Shown: positions 7,064-16,444, numbered from the stretch's first letter. The stretch: 64,000 bases of DNA from VAZQ01 sp963835165 (GCA_963835165.1 CAWIGD010000006.1:1-64000), one strand, 5' to 3'. Notes: a model not told the origin generated them from the letters alone. Numbers and translations are program-made.

Positions 7064-10000
7064 GACGCTGCTTCCATGCCGCTGCTGAAGATCGGCTTTC
7101 TGTGCACGAGTCGGCGGATACGCTCGACCAGCTCGGCCGGCCGGAACATCTCTTTGATCAACACCGATTGCACCCCGGAATTCAGCCGTTCTCGGTCCTT
7201 GGCATCGAGATCGAGCGAGGTAATGACGATCACCGGAATATCCCGCCAGCCCGGCTCTTTCTGCAAGGCGGCTACGACCTGAAAACCATCCATTTCGGGC
7301 ATCATCAGGTCGAGCAGAATCAAATCGGGTTTTTCTTCGTTCAGACGGATCAGTGCCTCGCGCCCGTTGGCGGCCTCCTGCACGATCCATTGCTGGCCCT
7401 CAAGCCAGCTACGGGCGCGCTCGCGTTGAACCGGATCGTCTTCCACCAACAGGATGCGCGTCGGCCGGGCAGGGGCCCGAAAGCGCCGTACCAGCTGGTG
7501 GAGCCGCTCGCGGTCGATCGGCTTGGTGAGATAGCCTGCCGCACCAAGCGCGATGCCTCGGCGGTGTTCATCCACGATCGTCACCATGATCACTGGAACC
7601 TCGGCAAGCTCGGAGTCCTGCCGCAGTGCAGCCAATACCGACCAGCCATCGAGGTCAGGCATCATGACGTCGAGCGTAATGGCGATCGGCCGCAATTCCT
7701 TTGCCAGCTTCAATCCCTCCAATCCGCCGGCAGCCGTGGCTACTGAAAACCCCTCCGCCTTGAGTTGATCGCTGATCAGTTCGCGGGCGGTGGCATCGTC
7801 GTCGATGACAAGAATGTACTCGGACTCCGGCAGCCGGCTGTCCTCGTTTGAACTCGTTGTCCCGCTGTCAGCCGTGCCCGGCAGGCGAACGGTGAAAACC
7901 GAGCCCTTGCCTGGTTCGCTCGTCACCATCACTTCGCCGCCCATCATGCGCGCGAGCTTACGCGTGATGGCAAGGCCGAGGCCTGTCCCGCCGTACCGCC
8001 GCGCAGTTGATGAATCCGCCTGGGTGAATTCCTCGAACAGCTTGCCCTGCTGCTCGGGAGTCATGCCGATGCCCGTATCCGCCACGGCGAATTCAACCCA
8101 ATTGCGGCCATCGAGTACTTTCTTGACGCGAAGAGACACCTCTCCCTGCTTCGTAAATTTGCAGGCATTGCTCAGCAGATTGAGCAGGATCTGTCGCAGT
8201 CGCATGGCATCCACGTTCAAAGGGCCGAGCTTGTCCTGGCATTCGACGATGAGACGATTCTTGTTCTGCTCGGCCAATTGGCGGGCGGTACCGACGACCT
8301 CGTCAATCAACGGTACCAAATTGACCAACTCGGGGCTGAGTTCGAGTTTGCCGGCTTCGATCTTCGAGAGGTCGAGCACCTGATTGATGAGGCCCAGGAG
8401 GTGGTTGCCGGCGCGATTCACCCGCCGTAGCGGCTCGGCGGCCTTTTCCGTACCGAAACGCGCCGCATTGGTGTACATCATTTCCGTGAGCCCAATGATG
8501 GCATTGAGCGGCGTGCGCAGCTCATGGCTCATATTGGCGAGGAACTGCGACTTGTGCTGGCTCGCCATTTCGAGTTGGCGGCTCTTCTCCTCCACTTGCG
8601 CGAACAGGTTCGCATTCTGAATTGCCAGCACGGACTGCGCGGCGAAGGTCTGCAACAGGTCGACCGTGTGCTTGGGAAACTCGCCCGGCGCCTTACGCCG
8701 CACCACCAGCACGCCGATGATCCCGTCCGCACTGAGCAGCGGCACGACCAGCAGCGCGCGGTACCCGGCCCGAAGCAGGATCCGCTGGATGTCGGAGGGC
8801 GGCTGATCCATCAAATCGGCAAACTGCACGGGGGCACGATGTGCCGCCGCGTCTGCGATCGTCTTCTCTCCGAAGCCGATGTCTTGGCGGTTGAGCTCGG
8901 CGATGAGCTCGTCGCTCATGCCGTGCGTCGCTCGGAGGTGAAAGTCCTGCGTAGAAGCATCCAACACGTAGATGGCGCCCGCTTCCGTATCGGACAGCTG
9001 AACCGCTTTGGCCACGATGGTGGACAAAACGGTCGCCAGCTCAAGTGTCGAGTTCACCGCCTGGGTCACTTCGCCGAGAGCACGCAGCTCCTCAACAGAC
9101 TGCGCAAGCTCGCGACTGCGCGTTTGGACCTCACGTGTGCGCAGCTCGACCTTCTGCTCCAGGCCGGAATAGGATTCCTGCAGACGCCCGGCCATATCGT
9201 TGAACTGGTCGGCAAGCGCTTCCAATTCGTCGCCCGTCTTGATCGTGATGCGCTGGTTGAGATCGCCACTGCCGATCCGCGCCGCGCCCGCCCGCAGTGC
9301 CTGGATCGGGCCGACCATGCGGCCAGCGAGAAACATCCCGGCGAGGACCGCAAAGCAGAGTGCGGCCAGCAGCACAAACGCGAGCCGCTGCAAGGCCGCG
9401 TTGAGCGGGGCGTATGCCTCCTCGGCCGGCAACTCCACAAAGACCAGCCAATTGAGCGGCACCACGGGCGCATAGGCGGTGAGGACCTTGTGTCCTTCGA
9501 TGTTCTCGCTTTCCTGGACTGGCTCGGAGGGGCTGCCGCCCGTGCCACCGCGGGCCGCGCGCACCTGGGCCAGCCGCGACATGTCGGTATTGCGCAGCAC
9601 GAGACTGATGTCGGGATGGGCTATCAGCCGCCCCTGCGCGTCGACGACATAGGCGTGTCCGCGCTCGCCGACCTTGATCTGCGACACCACGTCCCAGATC
9701 AGCTTGAGATTAACCTCGGCAACGCTCACGCCCGCGTCGCGCCGGGTGCCGGCAATGGCGAGCGTCATATACGGCTCGGATTCGCGGCGGAAATAGACCG
9801 GCCCGTAATACACCTTGTGCGCCACCGCTTCCGTGAACCTGGGATCCTTGGAGAAGTCGACGTTGCTGCCGACCACGTCCATGGCCAACCGCGAGACCCG
9901 CAAGCGCTCTTTGCCGCTGGCATCGAGCTGCGCCAGCTCGGTAATGGCGGGCACCTGGCGCAACAGCCGCAGGGCATCGAACCGGCGCTGTTCGATCGAC

Positions 10001-10392
10001 CCCGCCGACCACGGGAGTTGTGTGGTCCAACCGAGTTGGCTCTCGATCTCTTTGATGAATTGGCCGATTTTCGCCGCGGCGGCCTCCGCCTGTTCGCGTT
10101 GAATACGGATCAGCGACGCTTTGTGCTCTTGATAGTAGAACAGCACGTCGAACATGCCGTTACACAGCAGAGCGACCGAGACGACCGCCACGAACAGCGA
10201 GACATATTTGGTGAACAAGCGCCGGCGGGTCCGTGGGACAGGAGCCATGGCCGGCGTCTGATGCTGCACGCCGTCGCCTGGCGCCGCCCCAGATGCCGAG
10301 AAGCGCTTAAAGAAATCGCGAATCCTCATCCACACCACTGTACCAGAGCCGGTGTACGTTGTGTCCGGCGCTAGGCTGCGCTTCCGCCTCAT
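7060..10392 (-). CDS. Hybrid sensor histidine kinase (Cache-HAMP-GAF-HisKA-HATPase-REC-REC)
   Basis: 1110 residues from the ATG at 10392. Layout: TM about 63-88, periplasmic double-Cache-like sensor 89-335, TM 335-358, HAMP 358-410, coiled coil, GAF 442-597, HisKA with phosphoacceptor H623 in SHELRTP, HATPase with N box LLNLLSNACKF and DTGIGM, then receivers with D908 (LDVMMPD) and D1028 (LDLMMPE). The start is a choice: ATG 10392 is preceded by GCGGTGATCGA, a relic of the binding-protein junction. A TTG at 10446 and an ATG at 10329 are alternatives. It senses an extracytoplasmic signal, possibly bound ligand or binding protein (inference). The coupled receiver gene follows. Confidence 0.9.
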   Translation of the reverse strand: MRRKRSLAPDTTYTGSGTVVWMRIRDFFKRFSASGAAPGDGVQHQTPAMAPVPRTRRRLFTKYVSLFVAVVSVALLCNGMFDVLFYYQEHKASLIRIQREQAEAAAAKIGQFIKEIESQLGWTTQLPWSAGSIEQRRFDALRLLRQVPAITELAQLDASGKERLRVSRLAMDVVGSNVDFSKDPRFTEAVAHKVYYGPVYFRRESEPYMTLAIAGTRRDAGVSVAEVNLKLIWDVVSQIKVGERGHAYVVDAQGRLIAHPDISLVLRNTDMSRLAQVRAARGGTGGSPSEPVQESENIEGHKVLTAYAPVVPLNWLVFVELPAEEAYAPLNAALQRLAFVLLAALCFAVLAGMFLAGRMVGPIQALRAGAARIGSGDLNQRITIKTGDELEALADQFNDMAGRLQESYSGLEQKVELRTREVQTRSRELAQSVEELRALGEVTQAVNSTLELATVLSTIVAKAVQLSDTEAGAIYVLDASTQDFHLRATHGMSDELIAELNRQDIGFGEKTIADAAAHRAPVQFADLMDQPPSDIQRILLRAGYRALLVVPLLSADGIIGVLVVRRKAPGEFPKHTVDLLQTFAAQSVLAIQNANLFAQVEEKSRQLEMASQHKSQFLANMSHELRTPLNAIIGLTEMMYTNAARFGTEKAAEPLRRVNRAGNHLLGLINQVLDLSKIEAGKLELSPELVNLVPLIDEVVGTARQLAEQNKNRLIVECQDKLGPLNVDAMRLRQILLNLLSNACKFTKQGEVSLRVKKVLDGRNWVEFAVADTGIGMTPEQQGKLFEEFTQADSSTARRYGGTGLGLAITRKLARMMGGEVMVTSEPGKGSVFTVRLPGTADSGTTSSNEDSRLPESEYILVIDDDATARELISDQLKAEGFSVATAAGGLEGLKLAKELRPIAITLDVMMPDLDGWSVLAALRQDSELAEVPVIMVTIVDEHRRGIALGAAGYLTKPIDRERLHQLVRRFRAPARPTRILLVEDDPVQRERARSWLEGQQWIVQEAANGREALIRLNEEKPDLILLDLMMPEMDGFQVVAALQKEPGWRDIPVIVITSLDLDAKDRERLNSGVQSVLIKEMFRPAELVERIRRLVHRKPIFSSGMEAAS

Positions 10393-10546
10393 TCGATCAC
10401 CGCCTGGCGGCAGCGAGCCGCGCCGGCGGACGTCAATGCCACGCAATGATCGAGCGCCACGGTCGCGCCGACTTGTTCGCCACAGAGTTGCGAATAAGGG
10501 CGCGGCCAGCTGTCCATCACCGGACTGTGCTGCGGAGCAGACGACC

Positions 10547-10579
10547 GGTCCTTGGGAAAGATCTGAATCGTTCTGAATC
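10547..10579 (-). promoter_or_regulatory. 33-bp conserved element, copy b
   Basis: Plus-strand reading: GGTCCTTGG, seven bases, TGAATCGTTCTGAATC; the cleanest copy of the four. It lies 155 bp upstream of the histidine kinase ATG at 10392 (about 100 bp from the alternative TTG), in a 293-bp gap that holds no gene. Confidence 0.65.
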
Positions 10580-10685
10580 GGCTTATGCCAGGGGCGAACC
10601 AGCCCCGACGCGGCGCAGCATGCCAGGTATTATATTACCTCGAAGCTTCGACGACACAGGATGAGTTTGGTGCGTCGAACGCGGC

Positions 10686-11885
10686 TCACACTGCCGACGG
10701 ATCCAGCCGGCGGACCGCGATCATCGTGATGTCATCGGACGGCAATGCCGTTCCCACGAAGCTTTTAACTGCCTCGGCGACGCTGCTGACGATTTTCGCG
10801 CTTGCGCGATCCGCGGCTCCCCGAAGGGCGGCTTCCAATCGGGCTTCGCCGAACAGCTCGTCGATTGCATTGCTCGCCTCGGTTACGCCGTCCGTGAACA
10901 GATAGACCATCTCCCCGGCCGCGAGCGAGAGCCGCCCCGTGTCGTAAACCGCATCCGGTTTCACCCCGAGAATGATGCCTTTGGCACCGTCGATAGCGGT
11001 GAGCGAATTGCCATCGAGCCGATAAGGGGCATTGTGCCCTGCATTGCAGAATGAAAGCTCGCCGGTCGCAGGCGCCAGCATCGCGAAAAACAGAGTCACG
11101 AACATCATGTCACCGTTATCCTGGCAGAGCTCACGATTCACCCGCGTGATGATCTCGGACGGCTTTGCGGATGCACCGTGCCGCGACCGCATGAGCTCGG
11201 TGGTGATGCGGATCAGGCTCTTGGCGCGCGCCATGAATAGCGCTGCCGGCATGCCCTTGCCGGAGACGTCGCCGATAAGAAAGCACAGCATTCCGTCCTC
11301 GGTCACAAAGAAATCGTAGAGGTCCCCGCCGACCTCCCGCGCCGGCTCCATGCTCGCATACAGATCGATCGGCAACTGCGCGCTGGGTACCGGAAATGAT
11401 TGCGGGACCATTCCCATCTGCAGCCGTCGCGCCGCGTCGAGCTCCTCCCGAAGGCGGGCAAGGTGCGCATCGATTTCGTCCCGTAGCCGTTTTTTCTCGA
11501 GCGTGGCGCCGAGGCGGGCTTTCAACAACACCGGGTTGAACGGCTTGAGTAGATAGTCGACTGCGCCCAGTTCGATGCAGCGGACTACGCTGTTCATCTC
11601 GGCGAGTGCGGAGATCATGATCACGGGAAGGTCGCGTAACCGCGCATGATTCTTTAGCCAGGTAAGAACCTGGTAGCCGTCAACTTTCGGCATCATCACG
11701 TCGAGCAAGAGCAAATCGAAGCTGCCGGCCTCGAGGCGCGCGATCGCCTCCTCGCCGTCGTGCGCCGCCTCGACGTTGGTGTAGCCTTCGAGATCGAGGT
11801 GGAGTGTCAACGTGTAGCGGTTGTCGTCGTTATCGTCCACCACGAGGATGCGGGGGCTCTCTCCGGTTAATAGATTGTCGGCCAC
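10686..11885 (-). CDS. Response regulator with PP2C (RsbU/SpoIIE-type) phosphatase output
   Basis: 399 residues. Receiver 11-125 with phosphoacceptor D62 (LLLDVMMP) and K in LLKPFNP; a linker helix (ARLREELDAARRLQ); then a PP2C domain with metal-binding acids in REVGGDLYD, IGDVSGKGMPAALFMA, LFTDGVTEA and PSDDITMIA. Such proteins dephosphorylate a STAS-domain antagonist and so release a sigma factor or other target. Its likely substrate is the STAS protein encoded divergently at 12244. Start uncertain: the frame stays open far upstream without family sequence. GTG 11885 is closest to the receiver; TTG 11903 is an alternative. Confidence 0.85.
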   Translation of the reverse strand: MADNLLTGESPRILVVDDNDDNRYTLTLHLDLEGYTNVEAAHDGEEAIARLEAGSFDLLLLDVMMPKVDGYQVLTWLKNHARLRDLPVIMISALAEMNSVVRCIELGAVDYLLKPFNPVLLKARLGATLEKKRLRDEIDAHLARLREELDAARRLQMGMVPQSFPVPSAQLPIDLYASMEPAREVGGDLYDFFVTEDGMLCFLIGDVSGKGMPAALFMARAKSLIRITTELMRSRHGASAKPSEIITRVNRELCQDNGDMMFVTLFFAMLAPATGELSFCNAGHNAPYRLDGNSLTAIDGAKGIILGVKPDAVYDTGRLSLAAGEMVYLFTDGVTEASNAIDELFGEARLEAALRGAADRASAKIVSSVAEAVKSFVGTALPSDDITMIAVRRLDPSAV

Positions 11886-12243
11886 CGCTCCCGTTCCGAT
11901 CAATGTTGGAAATGAGACTCTAGCACGACCAATCCTCCTTGCCGACATTCGCACGCGACTGCCATTTGCACTGCAGCAGAAACCGGCCGCGGTGGATCCA
12001 TTCCAGCCGCCGCGGGGCGGTTTACCGAACACGCGCGTGACACGCCGGCACCCACGGAACTGGGGTCTCTGGGGATCGGCAGGTCGATGATACGATGCAC
12101 CACCCACACGGTTCGGGTCCTTGGAGGGGACTTGAATCGTTCTGAAATCTTCTGAGCCCGAGGACGTTCGGCATTCCACCCAACCTCGAACGAGGTTATG
12201 ACTGCTCCGCAGGCATTGGGTGACCCGACGAGTAGGTGGTTGC
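11886..12243. other. Divergent intergenic region between phosphatase and STAS genes
   Basis: 358 bp with no recognisable gene. It holds copy c of the 33-bp element (12116-12149), placed to serve either or both divergent transcripts. AAGGAGGA near 11935 on the minus strand looks like a ribosome site but has no well-spaced ATG in the phosphatase frame. An open minus-strand frame crosses the region but has no similarity I recognise. Confidence 0.6.
12116..12149. promoter_or_regulatory. 33-bp conserved element, copy c
   Basis: Plus-strand reading: GGTCCTTGG, seven bases, TGAATCGTTCTGAAATC. It lies in the divergent region, about 95 bp before the STAS start (12244) and 230 bp before the phosphatase start (11885). 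It is the only copy that could act on plus-strand genes. Confidence 0.6.
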
Positions 12244-12582
12244 ATGGATATTGCCGTTGAGGAACTTGCAGCCGGCATCACCAAAGTCGTTCTGCGTGGT
12301 CGTTTCGATACGACCGGGGCGGTCCTGGTCGAGCTGCCATTCAACAAGATCATCACCGAAAAAAACCGGATCATGGTCGATCTTTCGGCCGTCAGCTTCC
12401 TCGCCTCCTACGCCATTCGCGTTCTGCTGGTCGGCGCCAAGATCATCAATGGCAGGGGTGGAAAAATGGTCATCCTGTGCCCCGACAACAACGTCGCCAA
12501 GGTGCTCAGGACCGCGGGAATGGATGCATTGATTCCGGTCCGTCAAACCGAAAACGCCGCTACGGCGGCCTTGACATCGTGA
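12244..12582 (+). CDS. STAS-domain anti-sigma factor antagonist-like protein
   Basis: 112 residues, a single STAS domain (VVLRGRFDTTGAVLVE, IMVDLSAVSFLASYAIRVLL, AGMDALIPV). ATG 12244 follows AGGTGG. In partner-switching systems this protein binds an RsbW-type kinase and is controlled by serine phosphorylation. The usual D-S-S-G around the phosphoserine reads A-S-Y-A here (S54, Y55), so phosphorylation may use S54 or be lost. The stop overlaps the next start by GTGA, which couples it to the kinase-like gene. Encoded divergently from the PP2C phosphatase. Confidence 0.85.
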   Translation: MDIAVEELAAGITKVVLRGRFDTTGAVLVELPFNKIITEKNRIMVDLSAVSFLASYAIRVLLVGAKIINGRGGKMVILCPDNNVAKVLRTAGMDALIPVRQTENAATAALTS

Positions 12583-13031
12583 CTCAGATGTCGAGCTGGG
12601 ACGCAAGACGCCTGGTGTTGCGCAATGATCTCGCCGAGCTGCAGCGGCTGGCAGGATGGATTGAAGGCTGGGCGCAGCGGGGCGTGTCCGCGGATGTGTC
12701 GTTCGCCGTTCAACTTTGCCTGGAAGAGGCTGTCGCCAATGTGATCATGTACGCTGGCGCAAAGGATAGCCGCCTGGAGATCGCGGTCGAGGTGGAGCGC
12801 AATGGCACCACACTGGTCGCCCGGATCGAGGACAATGGCCGGCACTTCGATCCGACGCAGGTGCCACCACCGTCCGTGGCGTCCTCGCTGGATGAAGCAA
12901 AAGTCGGCGATGTGGGCATTCATCTCATCCGCAGCTTTGCCAGTGGGATGAATTACGAACGGCGCGAGGGTTGCAACCGGCTGACCCTGCGGTTCACCGA
13001 ATTGCAGGTAAACTCACGGCGCCCGGGGTAA
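12579..13031 (+). CDS. RsbW-type anti-sigma factor / serine kinase (HATPase_c)
   Basis: 150 residues, one GHKL ATPase domain: N box LEEAVANVIMYA, G1 box EDNGRHFDP, G2 region VGDVGIHLIRSF. The start is taken as GTG 12579, overlapping the STAS stop; ATG 12588 is an alternative. Together with the STAS gene and the PP2C phosphatase it completes a partner-switching module. No sigma factor gene lies in the window, so its target is unknown; the winged-helix regulator immediately downstream (start 5 bp after its stop) is one possibility. Confidence 0.85.
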   Translation: MTQMSSWDARRLVLRNDLAELQRLAGWIEGWAQRGVSADVSFAVQLCLEEAVANVIMYAGAKDSRLEIAVEVERNGTTLVARIEDNGRHFDPTQVPPPSVASSLDEAKVGDVGIHLIRSFASGMNYERREGCNRLTLRFTELQVNSRRPG

Positions 13032-13036
13032 CGCTG

Positions 13037-15130
13037 ATGACCGAAGCATTCGTGTTCGGCCCGTTCCGCTTGCTGGTCGCGCGGCGCGAACTGCTGGCGC
13101 ACGGGGTGCCGGTGACGCTCGGTCAGCGCGCCTTTGATGTCTTGCTGCTGCTGGTGAGCCGCCACGGCCAGTTGGTGACCAAGGACGAACTCATGACCGA
13201 GGTCTGGCCCGGGGTCGTGGTGGAAGAAAATAACATTCAGGTCCACGTTTCCGCGCTGCGCAAGATGCTGGGCACGGCGGGCGACGGCGAGCGCTACCTG
13301 CTCACGGTCGCCGGACGGGGCTATCGCTTCGTGGCGCCGGTGGAGCGCGAGAGCGCGGCCCCGCCTGGGACCCTGACGGCATCCGTCCTCGACCAACCCG
13401 GAACGGCTGCCCCGGCCACGCCCAATAATCTTCCGCAGCAGCTGACCAGCCTCATCGGACGCGAAGGCGATCTTGCAGAAATCAAAGCACGCCTGAACAG
13501 TCATCGTTTGTTGACGCTGACCGGTTCGGGTGGCGTCGGGAAGACGCGGCTTGCGATCGAGGCAGGAGGTACGGTCCTCGATAACTATCCGGACGGCGTA
13601 TGGCTGGCGGAACTCGCACCTCTCAGTGATGCGCAGTTGGTCACGTCCATCATTGGGGACGTCTTGGGCGTCAGCCTCAGTGTTCCGACCGCCGCGATCG
13701 AGACCTTGACGTCCGCGCTGAAGGACAAGCAGCTCCTGTTGATCATCGATAATTGCGAACATGTCATTGCGGAAGCGGCGCGCGTCACCGAGGCACTGAT
13801 CCGGAACTGCCCACGCGTGTCGATCCTGGCCTCGAGTCGCGAGCGGCTGGCGATCCAGGGCGAAAGCGTCATCCGCGTTCCCTCATTGCCGACGCCGCAC
13901 GAAAGTGTGGCGTTGACGGCCGCGAGCGGACGTGAATACGCGGCGGTACGGCTTTTTGTCGAGCGAGCGCGCGACCTTGGATTTGGATTTTCGCTCAACG
14001 ACGAAAATGCGGCAACGGTGGGATCGATCTGCCAAAGGCTCGACGGGATTCCGCTGGCGATCGAATTGGCTGTGCCGCGGCTGAAGGTTTTTTCGGTGCA
14101 ACAGCTTGCCCGCGGGCTCGATGAGCGCTTCCGTCTTCTGACCGGAGGCAGCCGCACGGCATTGCCGCGACAGCAGACGCTGCATGCCCTGATCGATTGG
14201 AGCTACGACCTGCTGAGTGATGCGGAGAAGATATTGCTCGGGCGGTTGTCGGTCTTCTCCGGGAGCGCCACGCTGGCGTCGATCAGGGCAGTCGTGGCAA
14301 CCGTCGAAATTTCACCAGCGCAGGTGGGAGATCTGCTGTTTTCGCTGGTCGAGAAGTCCTTGGTGCATGCCGATCTGACCGCCAGCGAGCCTCGCTACCA
14401 CCTGCTCGAGTCGACGCGATGCTATGCTTACGAGAAACTTGCCGACGCCCCGAGCATGCGACGGCGGCACGCGGAGCACTTCGCCACCCGGCTCGGACAG
14501 GCGACGGCAGAGTGGGAAAGGACCGCGACGCGGCCATGGATCGCGCTCTATGGAGCCGACATCGACAATCTGCGCGGCGCATTGGAATGGGCTTTCGGAC
14601 CGGACGGCGACGTCACGGTCGGACTCGACCTTGTGGCCCACAGCCATGTGCTCTGGGCCGAGCTCGGCTTGATGCTGGAACATCGGCGTTGGGTCACTGA
14701 AGCTCTGAGCAAAATCGGCAAGAAGACGCCGGCGGAGGTAGCGGCGCGGCTCCTCTCTTGGCAGGCCGGCGACGTGAGGGAGCTCGATGATCCCGCCGAC
14801 TACAAGGAGGCGATGCGTGCGGCAACGACCTATCGCAAGCGGGCGGACGGCTTTCATGAGGGCCGCGCGCTCTTACGCGCGGGCACGGCGCGGCTGTTGC
14901 CGGACAGGGTAGAGGAGGGCGAGCGTCTCTTACGCAAGTGCCATGCACTCGTGCAACCATTCGGCGCCACCAAGACCCTGGGGCGCTGCCTGAGCGCGCT
15001 GGCGTCCGCCCGACTGTTCGCGGGCGATCTGCCACAGGCGCGGTTGCTTCACGATGAAGCGGTCCGTATCTATCGCGAGCTCGGCGAAAGCCTGGAGCAT
15101 TATCCGAATTCCTCAGCCGGGCAGCTTTGA
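13037..15130 (+). CDS. Winged-helix transcriptional regulator with NB-ARC-like ATPase domain
   Basis: 697 residues. An OmpR-type winged helix at 1-103 (FGPFRLLVARRELL, RYLLTVAGRGYRF) is followed by a P-loop ATPase (GSGGVGKTRLA near 162, Walker B LLLIIDNCEH near 233, ILASSRE) and a helical, TPR-like C-terminal part. This is the architecture of large STAND-type regulators, which oligomerise on ligand and nucleotide binding. Relatives with this layout are usually longer (about 900 or more), so the C-terminus may be shortened; it ends abruptly after YRELGESLEHYPNSSAGQL. Last gene of the STAS-RsbW operon and the best local candidate to bind the 33-bp elements (inference). Confidence 0.85.
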   Translation: MTEAFVFGPFRLLVARRELLAHGVPVTLGQRAFDVLLLLVSRHGQLVTKDELMTEVWPGVVVEENNIQVHVSALRKMLGTAGDGERYLLTVAGRGYRFVAPVERESAAPPGTLTASVLDQPGTAAPATPNNLPQQLTSLIGREGDLAEIKARLNSHRLLTLTGSGGVGKTRLAIEAGGTVLDNYPDGVWLAELAPLSDAQLVTSIIGDVLGVSLSVPTAAIETLTSALKDKQLLLIIDNCEHVIAEAARVTEALIRNCPRVSILASSRERLAIQGESVIRVPSLPTPHESVALTAASGREYAAVRLFVERARDLGFGFSLNDENAATVGSICQRLDGIPLAIELAVPRLKVFSVQQLARGLDERFRLLTGGSRTALPRQQTLHALIDWSYDLLSDAEKILLGRLSVFSGSATLASIRAVVATVEISPAQVGDLLFSLVEKSLVHADLTASEPRYHLLESTRCYAYEKLADAPSMRRRHAEHFATRLGQATAEWERTATRPWIALYGADIDNLRGALEWAFGPDGDVTVGLDLVAHSHVLWAELGLMLEHRRWVTEALSKIGKKTPAEVAARLLSWQAGDVRELDDPADYKEAMRAATTYRKRADGFHEGRALLRAGTARLLPDRVEEGERLLRKCHALVQPFGATKTLGRCLSALASARLFAGDLPQARLLHDEAVRIYRELGESLEHYPNSSAGQL

Positions 15131-15379
15131 GCAAGTCTGCCGACTCGTCAGGAGGAGCCTGGCGAAATTCAGATATGGGCTTCGCGATGGTCAGATGGCC
15201 ATCCGGCTTCGGAATCTGCATCCTGGGAGCCCACCGCGAATAACGGTCGGCTCGCTCTGATCGCCGATATTCCGCACTACGGGTCGGTGCGGTGGCAAGA
15301 TTGACCGTGTACCGGTACCCTCGCTGGATCATGCGAAGCAGTGTTGAGATGCGGTCGCACGACCGAACTCGAGGCTTTG

Positions 15380-16444
15380 ATGGAAACCGACGCTCCAGCA
15401 ATTCTCATTGTCGATGACAACGAGGATAATCGATATACGCTGCAGTTGCTGCTGGAAGCCGATGGTCATACTCGTCTCGCGACCGCCTCAGGCGGGCACG
15501 AAGCGCTTGCTTTGCTTGCGCGCGATAAATTCAGTTTGGTCCTTCTCGATATGATGATGCCGGACCTTAATGGAGAGGAGGTTCTAAAGATCATCAAGGG
15601 GAATCCGGATACGAGAGATGTTTCGGTCGTGGTCTTGAGCGCCGACACGGATACCGAGCGGGTCTCAAAATGCATCGAGATCGGCGCCGACGATTATTTG
15701 CCGAAGCCTTTCAATCCAACCATTCTTCGTGCCCGCATCTCATCCGAGTTGCGCAAGCGTTCCCTGCGGTCGATGGAAAATGAATATGTCGAGAAGATCG
15801 AGCAGGAGAAGAAACATTCGGAAGCCCTCCTCAGGAACATTCTTCCTCCGGAGATCGCAGTTCGCCTGCGGAAAGGTGAAACCAACATTGCAGATCATTT
15901 CGAAGATGCCTCAATAATATTCACGGACGTCGTCGGTTTCACGAAGATCACGGCGCGCATGAGGGCATTCGAAATCGTCGCATGTTTGAATCGCCTATTC
16001 AGTGACTTTGACCGTCTCGCCGATGACGTCGGCGCCGAAAAGATAAAGACCATCGGCGACAGCTACATGGCCGCACTCGGATTACCCGTTCCCCGTCCCA
16101 ACCACGCGCGAATAGCGGCAAAGCTCGCGCTGGATTTTGTGTCCGCCGCGCAGCGCCTGCAATCGAGCTTGCCGGTGCCGTTTCTAATCCGGGTAGGAGT
16201 ACACTCTGGGCCGGTCATGGCCGGAGTGATAGGCACCCGAAAATTCGCGTATGACGTATGGGGAGACACCGTCAACATTGCCTCCCGCATCGAGGCCGCG
16301 AGCGAGCCGAACCGGGTCCTCGTATCCGCGGCGACGGCAAAGCATCTCGAGAGAGATTTCAAATTGGACGGGCCTCACAAGATCGAAACCAAAGAGCACC
16401 GCATCGTGGAGACCTTTTTCATCAGTCGCAGCAGTGAGGGTTAG
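15380..16444 (+). CDS. Response regulator with class III adenylate/guanylate cyclase output
   Basis: 354 residues. Receiver with DD at 12-13 (IVDDNEDN), phosphoacceptor D57 (LLDMMMP) and K in LPKPFNP; a coiled linker (EYVEKIEQEKKHSEALLRN); then a class III cyclase domain with metal aspartate in IFTDVVGFT (about 183), KTIGDSYMA and the DVWGDTVNIASRIE motif. It would make cAMP or cGMP in response to phosphorylation. ATG 15380 follows GAGG at a good distance. Its receiver resembles that of the PP2C phosphatase at 10686, so both could be read by the same kinase. Confidence 0.9.
   Translation: METDAPAILIVDDNEDNRYTLQLLLEADGHTRLATASGGHEALALLARDKFSLVLLDMMMPDLNGEEVLKIIKGNPDTRDVSVVVLSADTDTERVSKCIEIGADDYLPKPFNPTILRARISSELRKRSLRSMENEYVEKIEQEKKHSEALLRNILPPEIAVRLRKGETNIADHFEDASIIFTDVVGFTKITARMRAFEIVACLNRLFSDFDRLADDVGAEKIKTIGDSYMAALGLPVPRPNHARIAAKLALDFVSAAQRLQSSLPVPFLIRVGVHSGPVMAGVIGTRKFAYDVWGDTVNIASRIEAASEPNRVLVSAATAKHLERDFKLDGPHKIETKEHRIVETFFISRSSEG

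Noticed and set aside
10547..10579. EcfG (general stress sigma) promoter reading of the 33-bp element
   Set aside because: GGAA and CGTT pieces are visible, but not with the GGAAC-16/17-CGTT spacing of such promoters, and the GGAA part is not conserved among the copies.
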